From an uncultured Gardnerella sp. (GTDB taxonomy: Bacteria > Actinomycetota > Actinomycetes > Actinomycetales > Bifidobacteriaceae): a DNA stretch of 64,000 nucleotides. This document shows positions 62,090-64,000 of the stretch, piece by piece (within the stretch, counting starts at the first letter, position 1; each line of letters opens with the position of its first letter). Below the pieces are notes generated by a model that worked only from the letters and a program-made list of their open reading frames with translations, was not told the DNA's origin and ran no database searches. The translations under genes and the position numbers were made by a program. Where the stretch lies: the NCBI GenBank assembly GCA_947289115.1, contig CAMYPG010000001.1, positions 1 to 64,000 of the forward strand. Direction: 5' to 3'.

Positions 62090-63244
62090 CTAGTAACTTG
62101 CATCCATTGGATCATCACCAAATAACGCCTCTCGCTCTTCGTGACTAGTTGTACGAGAATCTAACCACCCATACGGCAAATGAACTTTTTTAGCAAATCT
62201 AACTCGCCCACGCGGCGTGTCTAACACTTTTTCTGGCAAACGAAGAGAACCGTCAAGCATATCGAGATTACGTTGAACATCCTCAATTGACTCGCACTCC
62301 ATAAACGCTTTACGAGTGCCACCACCAACAGGAAAGCCCTTTAAATACCAAGCGACATGCTTACGCAAGTCGTGAACAGCCATACGCTCGTCACCATCAT
62401 AAAACTCAACTAAAAGCTTCAAGTGACGCAAAATAACGGAACCAACTTCTGTCAAAGTAGGATTCACACGATTATCGCTACCTTCGCAAGCATTGCGAAT
62501 ATCAGCAAACAACCATGGGCGACCTTGACATCCTCGACCGATAGCAACGCCAGCGCAGCCAGTTTCCTTAAACATTGCGAGCGCATCTTCCGCACCCCAA
62601 ATATCACCATTGCCAAAAACTGGAATATCGAGTGCTTCTACAAGCTCGCCAATACGCGTCCAGTCTGAATGACCACCATAATATTCTGCAGTTGTACGAG
62701 CATGCAAAGTTACAGCAGCGCATCCTTCTTCTTGCGCAATATGACCAGCTTGAATAAAAGTTTCATGATTCTCGTCAATTCCAACGCGGAATTTAGCCGT
62801 AACAGGGATTCCTGCTGGTTCGCAAACAGAAACAACGCGATGCAAAATTTCTTGCAACAAATCAGTTTTCCAAGGAAGAGCAGAACCACCGCCGCGTCGC
62901 GTCACTTTTGGAACTGGGCAGCCGAAGTTTAAGTCAACGTGATCAGCCATGTTTTCGTCGACAACAATTTGAGCTGCTTGCTCAACAATAGAAGGATTTA
63001 CACCATAAAGTTGCAAAGAGCGCACTTTTTCGCTAGGAGCAAAACGGCAAAGTCTAAGCGCTTTTGGATTTCGTGCAACTAAAGCTCGAGCTGTAATCAT
63101 TTCTGCTACGTAAAGCCCGTCCGGACCAAATTCGCGGCAGATTACGCGAAATGGCCAGTTAGTGATCCCCGCCATTGGAGATAAAACAACAGGAGTTGCA
63201 ATATGAACTTTCCCTAAATCCACTGGCTTTATAGAAAAATTCAT
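62090..63244 (-). CDS. dusB: tRNA-dihydrouridine synthase
   Basis: 384 residues. FMN barrel: LSPMAGITNWPFRVICREFG, LNFGCPVPKVTRRGGGSAL with the catalytic Cys, TAKFRVGID, TLHARTTAEYYGGHSDW, FGNGDIWGAEDA and AIGRGCQGRPWLF. A C-terminal helical RNA-binding domain follows. It reduces uridines in the tRNA D loop. Bacterial DusB type. The gap of about 200 bases to ftsZ holds no gene. Confidence 0.93.
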   Translation of the reverse strand: MNFSIKPVDLGKVHIATPVVLSPMAGITNWPFRVICREFGPDGLYVAEMITARALVARNPKALRLCRFAPSEKVRSLQLYGVNPSIVEQAAQIVVDENMADHVDLNFGCPVPKVTRRGGGSALPWKTDLLQEILHRVVSVCEPAGIPVTAKFRVGIDENHETFIQAGHIAQEEGCAAVTLHARTTAEYYGGHSDWTRIGELVEALDIPVFGNGDIWGAEDALAMFKETGCAGVAIGRGCQGRPWLFADIRNACEGSDNRVNPTLTEVGSVILRHLKLLVEFYDGDERMAVHDLRKHVAWYLKGFPVGGGTRKAFMECESIEDVQRNLDMLDGSLRLPEKVLDTPRGRVRFAKKVHLPYGWLDSRTTSHEEREALFGDDPMDASY

Positions 63245-63313
63245 ATTGCTTTAACTCCGTTCACTATAATAATAATTTTGCTTATTAATGCTTAAGCACT
63301 ACTCAAACGCGTA

Positions 63314-64000
63314 TTAGTATAATCCGCCAGCAGTAGCGATTTGTACAGGCTTAGACTCGTCTTCGCCAGCTTCTTTAGCAATATCCGTAGTACCGTCGGC
63401 CGCACGAGTACCAACGATTTCAACAGGGCCTTGCGGATACTTAACACGTTTTTCGTTAATTCGGCTAGCGACGTAATCTGCAACCTTGTCCAAGGAAACA
63501 CGCTCTTGTTGCATAGTGTCGCGCTCGCGAATTGTAACAGCATGATCTTCTAAAGTATCGAAGTCAACTGTTACGCACAAAGGAGTACCAATTTCGTCCT
63601 CACGACGGTAGCGGCGACCAATAGCACCAGCTTCGTCGTAATCGATAACCCAATCATGCTGACGCAAATCTGCAGCCAAATCTTGAGCAACAGCTTGTAA
63701 TTCTGGCTTCTTACTCAAAGGCAAAACTGCAGCTTTAACAGGAGCCAAACGAGGATCAAGTCGAAGAACAGTGCGCTTGTCAACTCCGCCCTTAGTGTTT
63801 GGAGCTTCGTCAACGTCATAAGCATCAACCAAAAATGCCATAAGCGAGCGCGTAAGACCAGCCGCAGGCTCAATAACGTAAGGCACATACTTTTCGCCAG
63901 TAGCCTGGTTGAAGTAGCTCAAATCCTCGCCGGAATGCTTAGCATGAGCAGACAAATCGTAGTCAGTACGGTTTGCAATACCCTCAAGCTCTCCCCAATC
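63314..64000 (-). CDS. glyS: glycyl-tRNA synthetase, 3' part
   Basis: The frame is open through the right edge, so the N-terminal half lies outside the window. About 228 residues are seen: ELEGIANRTDYDLSAHAKHSG, YVIEPAAGLTRSLMAFLVDAY, and the anticodon-binding domain with LAPVKAAVLPLSKK, DEAGAIGRRYRREDEIGTP and ERVSLDKVADYV. This is the alpha2 (eukaryote-like) class IIa glycyl enzyme usual in Actinobacteria. An acidic tail of about 30 residues follows the core. Confidence 0.93.
   Translation of the reverse strand, partial: DWGELEGIANRTDYDLSAHAKHSGEDLSYFNQATGEKYVPYVIEPAAGLTRSLMAFLVDAYDVDEAPNTKGGVDKRTVLRLDPRLAPVKAAVLPLSKKPELQAVAQDLAADLRQHDWVIDYDEAGAIGRRYRREDEIGTPLCVTVDFDTLEDHAVTIRERDTMQQERVSLDKVADYVASRINEKRVKYPQGPVEIVGTRAADGTTDIAKEAGEDESKPVQIATAGGLY

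Overview
The window looks like chromosome of a low-G+C member of the Bifidobacteriaceae, most like Gardnerella. The evidence is an AT-leaning actinobacterial core: DUF3159 and DUF3710 proteins, the tiny ribosomal protein bL37, an ftsZ-sepF pair, infC-rpmI-rplT-xerD-parA-typA, and a bifidobacterial-type murE / ATP-grasp ligase / aspartate racemase cluster. The assignment rests on gene content and base composition only.

Layout. 1-2.5 kb: chromosomal flank with a secreted small protein, a PH-like protein and a DUF2089 regulator with a small membrane protein. About 2.5-22.0 kb: a composite genomic island inserted at the 3' end of the 23S rRNA methyltransferase gene rlmD (21958-23373). Its outer borders are two copies of the same core (2492-2506 and 21980-21994). 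Inside are further core copies, each fused to a different RlmD C-terminal tail (9187, 12.65 and 18.6 kb), a core-like end at 16.82 kb, three decayed large-serine-recombinase 3' ends, and direct repeats. I see no intact integrase, so the island looks like a graveyard of successive insertions at one site.

Island cargo. It is rich in probable defence and resistance genes: a four-gene operon (GmrSD-type DUF262/DUF1524 nuclease, zinc-ribbon protein, SEC-C protein, RhuM; 2.9-7.2 kb), a PD-(D/E)XK protein with a cysteine-rich partner (9.3-10.8 kb), a GIY-YIG/DUF4357 protein (13.2 kb), an ABC-F ribosome-protection-type ATPase behind a 9-codon leader peptide (15.0-16.5 kb), and a BcgI-like two-gene restriction-modification system directly behind rlmD (18.7-21.9 kb). 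Wrecked genes lie between them: an ABC exporter with its TetR regulator, a GNAT acetyltransferase and a surface protein of higher G+C.

From 22 kb on the window is ordinary core chromosome: rlmD, DUF3159, DUF3710, exonuclease III; an oppABC-D(F) oligopeptide importer; a XerC-like recombinase; tyrA/pheA; typA, parA, xerD; rplT-rpmI-infC; asnB; thiN; gap; ybaK; bL37; an ECF sigma factor; a DEDD exonuclease; murE with an ATP-grasp ligase and an aspartate racemase (probably the D-Asp interpeptide bridge of peptidoglycan); folC; pepP; a PfkB sugar kinase; two tRNAs; a YkoE-type ECF S component whose end is supplied by a repeat; trmB; sepF-ftsZ; dusB; and the 3' part of glyS running off the right edge.

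The most novel-looking items are the DUF262/zinc-ribbon/SEC-C/RhuM operon, the exchange of RlmD C-terminal tails by integrating elements, and a dispersed hairpin repeat found at 2.2, 14.6 and 58.0 kb.
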